A stretch of 64,000 bases of DNA from Anthoceros angustus (lineage: Eukaryota; Streptophyta; Anthocerotopsida; Anthocerotales; Anthocerotaceae): assembly GCA_010909165.1 (NCBI GenBank), contig MU008151.1:806001-870000 (forward strand). The letters run 5' to 3'. The notes below the pieces were generated by a model that saw only the letters and a list, made by a program, of their open reading frames with translations, did no database searches and was not told the origin of the DNA. Below are positions 53,281 to 64,000 of the stretch, in pieces. The first letter of the stretch is position 1. Each line of letters begins with the position of its first letter. The position numbers and the translations under genes are program-made.

Positions 53281-55315
53281 CCCGAATTCGTGACATGGAC
53301 TGCCATGATCGCAGGGTATGCTCAGCATGGACGAGGTCAAGAAGCGCTGGATTTGTATGCCTCCATGCAGCAGGACGGCTTGTATCCAGCCAATCACGTC
53401 ACGTTTGTGTCCCTGCTAAAAGCGTGCGCCATTGTGGGTGCTTTGCATCAGGGCATGCAGCTCCATTCCTTGATTCGGAAAAGAGGGCTGGAGAATGATG
53501 TGGTCATTGGCAGCTGCCTGGTTGACATGTACGCAAAATGTGGGAACTTAGAGGATGCTCGTAAACTTTTGACAACCTGCCCACTAGAAGTGTGGTGACA
53601 TGGAATGCCATGTTTGCAGGGTATGCGCAGCATGGACTTGGTCAAGAAGCCCTTGATCTTTATGCAAGCATGCAGCAGAGGGCAAGACACTACCTGATCG
53701 TGTCACGTTCGTGTGCCTCCTCAAGGCTTGTGCCAGCCTCAGGGCTCTGCAGCAGGAAAGCAGCTGCATTCTCTGATTCAGGAAAGGGTACTGCACACTG
53801 ATATGGTTGTGGAAGCTGCCTAGTCGACATGTATGCCAAGTGTGGGGACATTGAGCTTGCTCGGAGGGTCTTTGACGAGTTGCCCAGAAGAGATGTTGTG
53901 ACATGGAGTGCAATGATTGGAGGATATGCCAATCATGGCCTTGGCCAAGAAGCTCTTGATCTGTATGCAGTTATGCAAGAGGATGGCATGGCTCCAGCAA
54001 ATCACATCACTTTCGTGTCCCTCCTGAAAGCATGTGCCATTGTGAGAGCCTTGCAACAAGGAAAGCAGCTTCATCTGCAAATTGAACAAAGAGGATTAGA
54101 AAGTGATCTGGTTGTTGGCAACTGCCTGGTGTCGACATGTATGCAAGATGTGGAAGCTTAGAGGATGCACGCAGAATTTTGACCGGCTCTCTAGTAGAGA
54201 CGTGGTAGCTTGGAATGCAATTCTTGGAGGCTATTGTCAGCAGGGGCTTGGTCAAGATGCGTTGGATCTTTATGCAAGTATGCAACAAGAGGTGCTGTCT
54301 GTGGGTAATCATGTTACGTTTGTCTGGCTCCTGAATGCATGTGCCAGTGTTGGAGGTTTGCATCAGGAAAGCAGCTTCATGCTGTGACCCAAGATAAGGG
54401 ACTAGATTGTGATGTGGTTGTCGGCAACTGTCTAGTGGACATGTATGCAAAATGTGGGAGCTTGGAAGGTGCTCGCCAAGTGTTTGAAACGTTGCCTGTG
54501 AAAGATGTGGTGACATGGAATAGTCTGCTGAATGGTTATGCCAAACATGGGGATGGCCACAGGGCAATACAGTTTTCGAAGAAATGCGGAGGAAGGTGTG
54601 GAGCCCAACGGTGCTACGTTCATTTCTCTGCTGGTAGCTTGCAGTCACAAGGGGCTGGTGAAAGAGGGCCAGCGGTATTTCGGGATGATGAAGGAGCAGG
54701 GCATTGAGCCAACAGACCAGCATCATAACTGCATGATTGATCTTCTTGGGCGGTCAGGGATTTGGAGGCTGCTGAAAAATTGTTGCAGTCAGTGCCTTTG
54801 AAAATGATGTTGTGGGGTGGACTTCTTTGCTGAGTGCGTGTAAAAGCCATGGTGATGTAGAGCGTGGAAGGCGATGTTTTGAACGTCTGGTACGTTTGGA
54901 GCCCCAGACTGCAGCTGCTTATGTGCTACTGGGGAATATCTATGCAAATGCAGGCATGTGGGGTGATGTAGAGGAAATAGAAAGGTTGAGAAAGTGCGCA
55001 GGTGCTTGGAAAAAGCCCGCAAAGGCTGGTATTGAAGTGAACAATAAGGTCACGAGTTCACCGTGGAGACGAGAGGGTGACGTTGCTCGAAGTTGATTAG
55101 CATGAACGTGAGGGTGCAGGATGAAGGCGGGCACGTGCCTTTGACTGACCTGGTTCTGAAGGCAGTTTCAGAGAGTGAAAAGGAAGATGCATTGTGTGGA
55201 CATGCGGAGAAGTTGGCATTAGCATATGGCCTCCTTAACACTCCGGAGGGACAACTCTAGTGGTAACTAAGAACCTTCGCATGTGCCATGACTGTCACAG
55301 TAGCACCGAACACAG
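53281..55315 (+). pseudogene. PPR pseudogene with both ends truncated, KP class
   Basis: Starts inside a PPR motif (VTWTAMIAGYAQHGRGQEAL) with no start codon, targeting region or PDF motif. PLS motifs follow in at least six alternating frame segments. E motifs and KKPAKAGIEV, CGHAEKLALAYG and MCHDCHSST are recognisable, then the sequence breaks after STE at about 55312, before the second zinc site. It belongs to the lineage of the 34920 gene (EGISP/ASMQQ type) rather than the minus-strand array. Confidence 0.82.
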
Positions 55316-56580
55316 GGATGCCGATGCTTGCCACCTTCACGCTGTCGCCCATCGCATTGCTCTTGGAACAGCTGCAGCCTGGATGGAAGTTGGGAAGAAC
55401 TGAAATGGGATTTGAAAGGCGTGGAATGGAGTGGAATGGATAGCCCTGGTAGCCAGGCTATATGGCCACACGCCTGCCTGGGGATGGATACTATAGCCTT
55501 ATGCTTTGATGGAGTCACATCCTGACGAAGTCATATCCTTGCGAAGTCCCATCCCGAAGAAGCATCCCTGATTGACGTGTTCCAGAGAGGACACAGGCAG
55601 GTGGCCCAGCCTTGCATTATTGCTGGACATTGACGAGTTCAGTCATCACTGCGTACATCGCAGCCCGCCAGTTCGCACTCTCTCGTTCCTTGCAAGTACT
55701 TGTCAGGCCAGTGCCAGCTTGCTTTCAAGCTCACCTGTTGTGGACGGCATCTCCGTCATGGGCGCAAGTCTGTGAATACCGAATTTTAAACTATGTTTTA
55801 GAAGCGTGATGCTTTCTCCAGGGCACGCAAGAAAACGTGCATGATATCGTCAACATGTGCCGGGCAATGACTCTTGATGCCTACCCAACCTTGACAAAGC
55901 TGTCATTCCTATGGCCCCTTGACAGTTTCTTATCACCTGTTCAAATCTTGCCCAGGTAGAGAAGACTTCAAACCACCTCAGCCTCCCACGTGAATGGAGC
56001 CTCCTTAGTGTCTTCCAGTGCCATCCCGTACTGCCCGGTATGCTGCAGGTTAGTTATCATTAAGGAAGTAGACCTAATTGTTGGAAGCATTTTTGAACAT
56101 TGACGTTAGGTTAGCTGAATGTTTGAAGACATAGATTGGCAGTTCATAAACGACGAGGTAGAGGCATAGGGGAGGTGTGTAGGATACTCTCTGCCCACAT
56201 ACACGATGACAACGACTAATTTCAAGCCGTATTACATCTTGAAAAGTAGAATGGTAATGGAAAATACTTTAGTTCCGTTTGATAATAATTTGGTAATAGG
56301 CTTGGTAATAGTTCGCATGGGCGATTTGTTAAGACATTGGATAGGGATAGATCCACAACAGGCAAGCCTAGATGAAAGGCTGTGTCAAGTGTTTTCCAAA
56401 ACGAGCCACCGAGCAAGAAGAACCTAGAGACTAGGTGCTGGGAAGTGGAGGACTAGGTGCTGGGAGGAGAAGCAGAAGGAATTCCTCCTACCATGTCCGG
56501 CAAGAAATCCTGATCCAGTCTTTGCAGACTTTTCAAACGGAGCTCAATGTGCGAAATGAAGCCCTGAGCAGGATCTCCTC
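55316..56580. other. Intergenic; nothing recognised
   Basis: Only short ORFs and a TGGAATGGAGTGGAATGG simple repeat near 55425. No gene. Confidence 0.4.
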
Positions 56581-56639
56581 CAGATGGGGTTTCCCAGAGC
56601 AGGATCCCCCTGTCACAAGTTTAGAGTTTATAATATAAC

Positions 56640-57310
56640 ACAGTTGGACGACCAGAAGGCTTTCCCCTTTGTTGGCGCTGGCATCCAGGAGGAGTTTCTC
56701 AAGGAACCTGTGATTGCAAAGTTGAAATCTTTTTGTGCTTCCCCTCACGGCAGTCCGGGAGTCGAGCTTGTGGAAGGAATTATCAGGACCGAGTGTGTCG
56801 AAAATCTCACACTCTGTATCTACCGGCATAACCAGTCAGTGCTAACGCAGGATTTGCTCAAGCGTGTTCTTCCAGACCAACAAGACTGTACAGGGGAGAT
56901 TTTCTCCTCATGGGATCTGGCCGACCTCAAATGGTCGTGGCCAGAATGTCCTGAAGCCTTTCTGAAGAATGCCTGTGAGCGAGCTAAAGAGCTCTTAAGT
57001 GCTGGTGAAGTCTTGGATGTCTTGCAAAGGCGACGAACAGGTCTCCTTCAAACCATATCCAACATAGATGCAGCTGTAGAGGAAGTCCTGCCTACAGAGA
57101 AAGGGGTGCTCGCACAACAAGACGCACCAGTTCAAACGTCTCGGTTTGTCAGCATCCGACGTACTATATCCCTCCCTGGAACAACTCACTCGGAGATGGG
57201 GAGCAAGTGTTGCAAACCATCAATCAAGGGATAAGAGATTTGAAGCAAGAGGTGAAAGCAGTGGGAGTCAAAGTGGATAGAATTGGCGAGACTTTGCAAC
57301 TTATCCAACA
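56640..57310 (+). pseudogene. ROCO C-terminal fragment, duplicate of 50940-51590
   Basis: Reads QLDDQKAFPFVGAG, EEFLKEPVIAKLKSF, GSPGVELVEGIIRTE, GEVLDVLQRRRTGLLQ and, in another frame, VKVDRIGETLQ. It is more intact than the 50.9-kb copy: T5 and C4 runs are full length at 56735-56750, so the frame stays open. It is truncated at both ends, and the right end runs into a minisatellite. Confidence 0.75.
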
Positions 57311-57311
57311 T

Positions 57312-57436
57312 GGTGCTCCCAAGGCCAGGGTGAGCCCCTACTGCTGGTGCTCTCAAGGCCAGGGTGAGCCCCTACTGCTGGTGCTCCCAAGGCCAGGGTG
57401 AGCCCCTACTGCTGGTGCTCCCAAGGCCAGGGTGAG
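57312..57436. repeat. 34-bp minisatellite, about 3.7 copies
   Basis: Unit GGTGCTCCCAAGGCCAGGGT plus GAGCCCCTACTGCT, at 57312, 57346, 57380 and 57414 (partial). Copies are almost identical. Confidence 0.9.
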
Positions 57437-57632
57437 GGAGATGGCCAGCGCCGCAGCCGAGCTGGGATGTCGCTGCAGCAGCAGTCCGCAAGGTTTAGGG
57501 TTACCGGACGATGATGGACAGGATGCTGCCGGGATTGCGGACGCTGCTGGCCCTGGCCATGCGGATGCCATCTCTGCCATGCGTCCTGAGCTGACTCTGT
57601 AGATCGATGCTACAGTCCGGGTCTACCGTATG

Positions 57633-57830
57633 CTAACTCAACCTTTCGTCATGTGGCTCGCACAAACTGTCAGCCTCATCTGCAGAGCGGTGATTACAGA
57701 TGAGCATCACACAACGTCCATGGCTGTCCATTGCTTGCAGGCAATCCATTGAACACCCTGCGAGCATCGTCCAGACTGCCACACTTCCCACACATGGCAG
57801 ACAGGAGCCAATAAACTCATCACCTTCTCG
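57633..57830 (-). pseudogene. PPR motif fragment, minus orientation
   Basis: The complement reads the CGKCGSLDDARRVFN-type motif near 57745-57790. Similar to the PPR-like part of the relic at 45.9 kb. No flanking PPR structure. Confidence 0.5.
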
Positions 57831-57864
57831 GGTCCTTGGCTGACAAGGAGCAAGGCACACTAGT

Positions 57865-58086
57865 GTGAGGCCAATACTTCAAGGTGGAGTCGTTTCGCTG
57901 CAGAAGGAAAGATTCACATGCCGATACTGTCGGCAAGGGCTTTTGAATGGGATGTCTATGGGGCAGCACGCACTGCTTTATATGTATGCAAGTGTGGGAG
58001 CATCATGGTTGCACAACGGGCTTTTGATAGACATATGCAGCAGAATGTGGTGGTAAGGAATGCAACGCTTGCAGCATACGATTGAG
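57865..58086 (+). pseudogene. PPR motif fragment at the duplication breakpoint
   Basis: Reads CKCGSIMVAQRAFDRHMQQN then VVVRNATLAAYD and stops at the TGA made by the junction with copy B (58080). The PPR sequence is cut exactly where the segmental duplication begins. Confidence 0.6.
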
Positions 58087-59750
58087 TTACGTAATCCTTT
58101 TCAATCTATTTATAAAGTTTTGATGTATTTAGAGCCCTTTACAAACAACTAAAATGCACATAAGCTTTAAAGGCGTTTTTAGATTTAAAATCTGTTGCGG
58201 GAAGAGACCTAGACTCTAGGCTTGAGTTGAGCTGCCCTGAGTCTACCATTACAACAAGTGAGGTGGCCTTCGCTTCCTACACGCCTGGCATCCCAAACAC
58301 GGTTTGGCAGCTGTGTTAGGAGGCTCAGCTCGCATCGTCGCGATCGGATCGAAGGAGTCGGGGAAGGGCTGGCCAAGGTTGGGGTAGGCAAGGCAAGGTA
58401 GCAGGGACGGGTGCGAGGCGGGCTGTCAGGGCTTCGCAGGTTGCTGCTTTCAGCAGCAGCGGGGGCTGAATGGAAAGCCTGGCCCTCGGTTGTGGTGGTG
58501 GGAGGCCAGGTCAGTGGACTGACTCCCTCATTGGGGCAGCTTAACCTCACGTGATGCCTCTTTGTTTGCTGGTTTCCAGCTTGGTGCGCGTCTAGAATTC
58601 TGGTTCCTCTGACTCTGACTGTTTAACCTCGCAACAGAGTTCTGGAAAGTCGTCTGTGCTGGAGAGCATCGTGGAAGGATTTCTCGCCTCGAGGCTCAGG
58701 TGTGCATCTTCTCTTACACTGGATCACGGACGTGGACAGATCGAATTAGATGCAGGTTGGATCTAAAATGCATCTTTTCATGCTGTCGTTTTTCTCGAAG
58801 CCCCGACTGGATTCAGCATTAGGATGGTGATAGATCTTCAATTCACCTCGGTTTAGGATCGCGGCAAGAAGTGGGCCGGGTAAAGCAGATGTATTGCAAA
58901 TGGCTTCCAACATGATCAGTGCGACGGTGATTTGTAGGGATTGTAACGAGGCGTCCCTAGTTTTACAGCTGCACAAGATGGACGATGGTTCCGAATATGG
59001 CGAATTTGTCCATGGCGCCGAAGAGAAGGTTTACGGATTATGGTAATGTTGTGTACTTGCTTTTGATGTGGAGGTCTTCAGGATCTTGCTTGTTGTGCTT
59101 TGTGAGGGGACGCATGTTTCACTCTTTCTTCTTAGGTTTAGGGTTCTTTCACTTTTTGCAAGTGTGGACGGTGAATATCGAGAAACTTGCATATTCTGTT
59201 TAGGTCTTTCCATGATTATAGACGACTTTTGCAAGTTTCGACCTGACGAGTGAGTATGTGGTTGCAGCTGCTTTTAGGAAAGAGATATCTGATGAGACCG
59301 ACAGAGTCACTGGGCGCAGCAAGCAGATCTCTCCGTTCCGTGTCAACTGAGCATATATTCTCCTCATGGTATGTCTACCCAGAAGATTTACATCTCAAAT
59401 TGGAAGGATTTACTTGTGGCCCTACGGTCAAATGAACGATGAAATCAAATTGTGAAACAAGTCGACAGTATCTTTCACCCTTGTGATCATATGCACGTGC
59501 TAGTAGTGAAGACGATCTCTATGCAAGGTTTGAAGTTTGTCAGGATGAGGCATAACAGGTTGCTACTCTATGATGTGATGCAGTGCTGAACTTGACTCTC
59601 ATTGATCTTCAAAAGTTGTTGTTGGTAAGTGCTCCTTATGCCTATGACAATGCCTGTAGAGGCTAATTTCGGATGAGCCAGGGCTAAATTGGAGCTAATT
59701 ACTTTTCTGTGTCACCTGCAGAGGGACAGCCTGACATCAATATGGTTCGG

Positions 59751-60221
59751 TCATAAGTGGAGAAGGTACCTTCCCGATCCTTGATGCCTTAATGCGATCA
59801 TGGCTTCGTGTGGGTTCTCTTGCTCACCGGACAGAGCAGAGCCGCGGACTCGCCTTCCTGCGCCACGAAGAACTGGTTGCCGTAGCGGGATTGAAGCTCG
59901 ACGAAGAACTGGCGAGGCAGCAGGGAGTTCACAGCAGGTCCCACGTTGAAGTTGAGGATGTGCGGCGACGTCAGGTCCTCGATCACCACGATGGTGCGCT
60001 CGTCTGGACTCCACAGGCTCCGCAGCGCTTGCCCTGATGTGGCCGGGGTAGGCTCGGTTGTCGTCACCTCCCGGTGCGCTCCAACTGCTCCAGCTGCTTG
60101 CAGGCAGTCTGTCGTTAAATAATACCCTGCGAGCATCGTCCAGGCTGTCACACTTCTGACACCAGGCCACCAGACAGGAGCCAGTAAAACTCATCTTCAT
60201 TCTCGGGTCCACTGATGGCAA
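59751..60221 (-). pseudogene. Unidentified coding relic (copy B)
   Basis: Nearly identical to 45551-46074, including the KCDSLDDARRV start and the SPDERTIVVIEDL segment. Family unknown. Confidence 0.4.
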
Positions 60222-60416
60222 GGACGCACGTATGCCCTCTCAGAGGATGTCTATATCTAACAAGAACAACACCTTACGCCCACTGAAAATTCTGTGATAT
60301 CTGAATCACTGAAAGATAGGACGTCCATGTGTCCTTCCCAGATGTTTTTCCAAACCTAACGATAACAGCGGTACGTATGCCCACTGGAAATCTACTGGAA
60401 AGGATTCCTCCAACTA

Positions 60417-60949
60417 CAGTCGGCCCCCCCTAATTGGGAATGGGAATTCTATAAATGGGATTCCTCTCTAAATGGGACCTCTCATCCTACTCCCTTTAGT
60501 TTATAATGTAACAAATGGGACTTTTCCCTAAATGATAATTGGGATCTTTTGAAGCATACATTCATGTTAGTTTCACCTCCCTAAATGGGATTTCTCATTT
60601 TTTTTTACTAAAAAAATCTAAAAAAAAGAAAGAAGAATCCATTATTTCAGAGCTTTATAGACTTTTAGGTGTGATTGAAGACTCTTAAGCTAAGCTTTTT
60701 CCTTTATGATAGGTAGAGGTTTTTGATGCTGTAGAGAGTGCTAGCTTTCAAACAACTATATAAAGAACTGGTAAAAGTTATTTTTAGTGAAACCTATCAA
60801 TCAAAATTTAAATTTTCTTTTTTTGGATATTTTTAATTTGTTTTAAGTTTATAACATTTTATTATTTTTAAATAGGAAAATACAATCGGACACCTCCTTA
60901 ATGGGACCTCTAAAGGCACTCGAACCAGTCCCAATTAGGGGGTGGACTG
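60417..60949. mobile_element. Tc1/mariner-like MITE, 533 bp (copy B)
   Basis: Duplicate of the 46224-46754 element; TA on both sides (60415-60416, 60950-60951). It was carried by the segmental duplication rather than inserted independently. Confidence 0.78.
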
Positions 60950-61593
60950 TAGTTCGAGAGAGTACTCAGACCCTGCTATTCACTTGTGGAGAAACACCAT
61001 GGGTTATATCCGCAATATCATTGCACTTGAACCCTTCCCCATACGCTGACTTTGGTGCGCGTGTTGTTCCCTTTCACAGGCTGCCAGACCCTGATGAGCT
61101 TAGAGTCATGAAAGATCTGATCATGTTATCGAAAATTACAAGTAAAGGGTTTCTAGGCTGGATCCAGTTTCCGTGGACACCCAACCCAGATCATTCATCA
61201 CAGGGACCGTGCACGGGAGCCGTTCCGTTCCGTTTACATCTCAAATTTGAAGGATTTACTTGTGGTCAAATGAACGATGAAATCAAATTGTGAAACAAGT
61301 CGACAGTATCTTTCACCCTTATGATCATATGCACGTGCTAGTAGTGAAGACGATCTCTATGCAAGGTTTGAAGTTTGTCAGGATGAGGCATAACAGGTTG
61401 CTACTCTATGATGTGATGCAGTGCTGAACTTGACTCTCATTGATCTTCAAAAGTTGTTGGTAAGTGCTCCTTATGCCTATGACCATGCCTGTAGAGGCTA
61501 ATTTCGGATGAGCCATGGACTAAATTGGAGCCAAATTGCTAATTACTTTTCTGAGTCACCTGCAGAGGGACAGCCTGACAGTAATATGGTTCG

Positions 61594-62004
61594 GTGATAC
61601 GTCGAGAAGGTACCTTCCCGATCCTTGATGCCTTAATGCGATCATGGCTTCGTGTGAGTTCTCTTGCTCACCAGACAGAGCAGAGCCGCGGACTCGCCTT
61701 CCTGCGCCACGAAGAACTGGTTGCCGTAGCGGGATTGCAGCTCCACGAAGAATTGGCGAGGCAGCAGGAGTTCACAGCAGGTCCCACGTTGAAGTCGAGG
61801 ATGTGCGGCGACGTCAGGTCCTGGATCACCACGATGGTGCGCTCGTCTGGACTCCACAGGCTCCGCAGCGCCTGCCACGATGTGGTAGGCTCGGTTGTCG
61901 TCACCACCCGCTGCGATGCTCCAGCTGCTTGCAGGCAGTCTGTTAAATAATACCCTGCGAGCATCGTCCAGACTGTCACACTTCCGAAAGCGTGGCTTTT
62001 GCAA
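61594..62004 (-). pseudogene. Unidentified coding relic (third copy)
   Basis: A more diverged copy of the 45.5-kb relic created by the nested duplication inside copy B (SPDERTIVVIQDLTSPHIL). One base is missing before LLPRQFFVELQ, shifting the frame. Confidence 0.4.
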
Positions 62005-62854
62005 AAAAAACCGTGAGCAACAGCAGCACCAACTTGCTCAATAGATTGCCGAACCCCACTGTAGAAACCATTAACCTGGTCAAATATAGCAAGAGCATCT
62101 CCTTGACACTTCAGCCACGTGTGCCATTGTGCAGTTGAAGGATTTTCTCACCTGGTCGACACATCCATGGCCTTCTGGAAAGGTGCAGGATTACCGCATT
62201 AACCTGACTATCGTCTGCAAATGCAGCGACGAGACGTCCACGAGCCATTAGAAGGTTTATTACTCAGCTTCACCCAACCTCAACCGCAAACTCAGCATAA
62301 AATACAGTGTTCAGCTATTTCGAGAGAAAACAGTACTCATAGCCTGCTATTCACTTGTGGAGAAACACCATGGGTTATATCCGCAATATCATTGCACTTC
62401 CCTTCCCCATACGCCGACTTTGGAGAGCGTGTTGTTCCCTTTCACATTCACTGGCTGGCAGACCCTGATGAGCTTAGATTCATGAAAGATCATGTTATCG
62501 AAAATTATAAGTAAAAGGGTTTCTAGACTGGATTCAGTTTCCATGGACACCCAACCCAGCCCAGCCCAGCCCATCATTCATCACAGGGACCGTGCACGGG
62601 AGCCGTTTCCCGTTCCGTTCCGGTGTCCCGATCTCGACTGACCCGGACAAATTACCATTCCATTTACTTATTTTAGCATGTTTAAGTTTGGGCTGTTTCG
62701 CCGTTCATGTGGGAAGTTTCGCTGCGTGGGGCCTGCCTGCCAGGGCTGAAGGCCGCGGGATGTGGTGTGGCCTGGAGGAGCTCAGCACCTGCCTGGCCCT
62801 CATTCCATTCTAGCAGTCCGGGAAGCATAGCACAGCATAGCAGCATAGCAGAGC

Positions 62855-64000
62855 ATGGCGGAAGAGCATGAGGCGGAGGATTGGCGCGCGCTGCCGGTTC
62901 AGCTGCAGCAGCTGCTGCTAGATCTGGGCCGGAATGCCGTGTCCGAACTACCCGATCTGCATAATGATGAAGAGTATGGCGGCTACTTCACTGATCGAAT
63001 CCGTGGTGATGAGGGAAGGCACTGGCGAGTGCGCAAGCGGGTGTTGACAGCCATTGCCAACTGCCGCAGTCTCGAGAATCTGGGTTTACACCAGGTGGGC
63101 CATCGGCTTGGATCGGGAGGATGAAGTGTCGGTTCTGTTGGGGGCCTGGCGTCCAACCCTTCCCTGGAATATCTGGGTGGTGGCTGTGAAGGTTTTGGAA
63201 GGCAGGCGGCTTGCGAGGCTCTGGGCCAGCTTGTTGCATCCAGTAGCAGCTTACGAAGGCTTTCATTACAGCATGTCGGGCTTGATGCCGCGGGACTGGG
63301 TGCCCTGGCCAAAGGCTTCAACAAGGACTCTGTCCTGGAGAAGTTGGTCTTAAGAGGGAACAAGTTGGGAGGTGCTGAAGGGGCACAGCACCTGGCCCGC
63401 ATTCTGGCCACGGCTCCCCGTCTCCAGGATCTGTCACTGGAAGGCATCGGCATGGATGTGGCGGGAGCCCAGTGTATTGCAAATGCTCTTCCGCTCTGTG
63501 CCACGCTCCGGTATCTGGCGTTGGACGATTCCCTAGGTCCCATTCCCGGTGGCCTCGGGCCCATGGGCACTGTGCTCGAACTTGCTTTCACCCGCGCTGA
63601 TGCTCATGAGAATGCTCCATCTCTGGCGTCACAGACCTTCATTTGGGTATCCTGGAGAACGGGGAGGCAGGCCTGGCAGACGCCCTGGCCGGAATGCTGC
63701 GTACCAACGATCGTATCGAGAAGCTTGTCACCACTCCATATGCTCTCATCCACGGCCTGGACGGGCTACGCCACAACTCCACCATATCTGAACGTCGTTT
63801 CAATGCATTCGAAGAGCCATCAGCTGCGACGGATGTGTGGATGCGCCTTGTCCAGTTGCTCCCGGAATGCAAAGCACTACGCGTCCTGAACTTGCAGTTT
63901 CTCAAGGGCCACGCCTCGTTCAAGAAAGAGTTGCTGAGATCCTTGGAGGGCAACGCATCTCTGAAAAAGCTCGACATTTCTTTCTGGGACGCCCTGGATC
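62855..64000 (+). pseudogene. ROCO gene copy B, N-terminal part, runs off the window
   Basis: ATG 62855: MAEEHEAEDWRALPVQLQQL, then LTAIANCRSLENLGLHQVG. The same two frame changes as in copy A occur near 63095 and 63150 (before and after GLDREDEVSVLLGA). After the second, LRRs read LEYLGGGCEGFG, SSSLRRLSLQHVGLDAAGL, LEKLVLRGNKLGG, LQDLSLEGIGMDVAG, in frame where copy A is broken. A further break follows ENAPSLAS near 63625. Roc and COR domains would lie beyond base 64000. Confidence 0.75.

Larger units (their letters stand above)
58080..64000. repeat. Segmental duplication copy B, running off the right edge
   Basis: Matches 43871 onward with small gaps. Differs by a nested duplication (61232-62340 repeats part of 59387-60990), a unique stretch at about 61985-62315 with weak PPR-like coding on the minus strand (ALAIFDQVNGFYSG), and lack of the 443-bp duplication of copy A. 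Confidence 0.88.

Noticed and set aside
55310-55525. Plus ORF after the PPR pseudogene as a new C-terminal domain
   Set aside because: It begins at the truncation point, contains simple GGAATGGAGTGG repeats and shows no domain.

Overview
The window is nuclear DNA from a seed-free land plant. The evidence is: a ten-exon gene with short GT-AG introns (80 to 539 bp); a plant Ty1/copia retrotransposon; a nuclear-type tRNA-Leu; and above all many near-intronless PLS-type pentatricopeptide repeat (PPR) genes. Their C-terminal deaminase domains carry a KKPA box instead of the usual PG box, and the best copies end in GRP or GRF instead of DYW. As known, that combination is the DYW:KP class of hornworts, lycophytes and ferns, associated with U-to-C organelle RNA editing. 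Short introns favour a compact genome such as a hornwort. This placement is inference; no species can be named from the sequence alone.

Layout. 1-1445: 5' part of a PPR gene (minus). 2540-6340: complete EREX-like PX-domain endosomal gene (minus). 8671-21284: a same-strand array of four closely related PPR genes (two intact, one frameshifted, one deletion-ridden relic), with a HAD-family hydrolase gene between them. 21.3-24.4 kb: retroelement debris, a tRNA-Leu(CAA) and a small mannose-lectin-like gene. 24363-31941: a Ty1/copia element with 5-bp target duplications, an extra ORF before gag, an antisense ORF and a triplicated 3' region. 31942-32460: PPR debris in two opposite orientations. 33-34 kb: a short-chain dehydrogenase gene. 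34920-41299: two convergent, frameshifted PPR genes. 41.3-43.9 kb: AT-rich DNA with tandem repeats and a MITE. 43871-64000: a mosaic of duplications around LRR-Roc-COR (ROCO, TORNADO1-like) genes. It has two copies about 14-15 kb apart, a C-terminal fragment, a PPR pseudogene, duplicated TA-flanked MITEs and a minisatellite.

The main observation is that each PPR copy whose N-terminus is in the window carries a motif of about 50 residues upstream of the repeats. It has WWDNR, PDF, LW and WV landmarks and matches the PDF motif of organellar single-stranded DNA-binding (OSB) proteins. These proteins therefore appear to join an OSB-type nucleic-acid-binding motif, a PLS PPR tract and a DYW:KP-type deaminase. 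The PPR tracts are also changing quickly by in-frame tandem duplication of single 93-nt motifs and of roughly 300-nt motif triplets, as expected for an editing-factor family gaining new RNA targets.

Many otherwise conserved ORFs are broken by 1-nt contractions of short homopolymers, so genuine decay and assembly error cannot be separated from the sequence alone.
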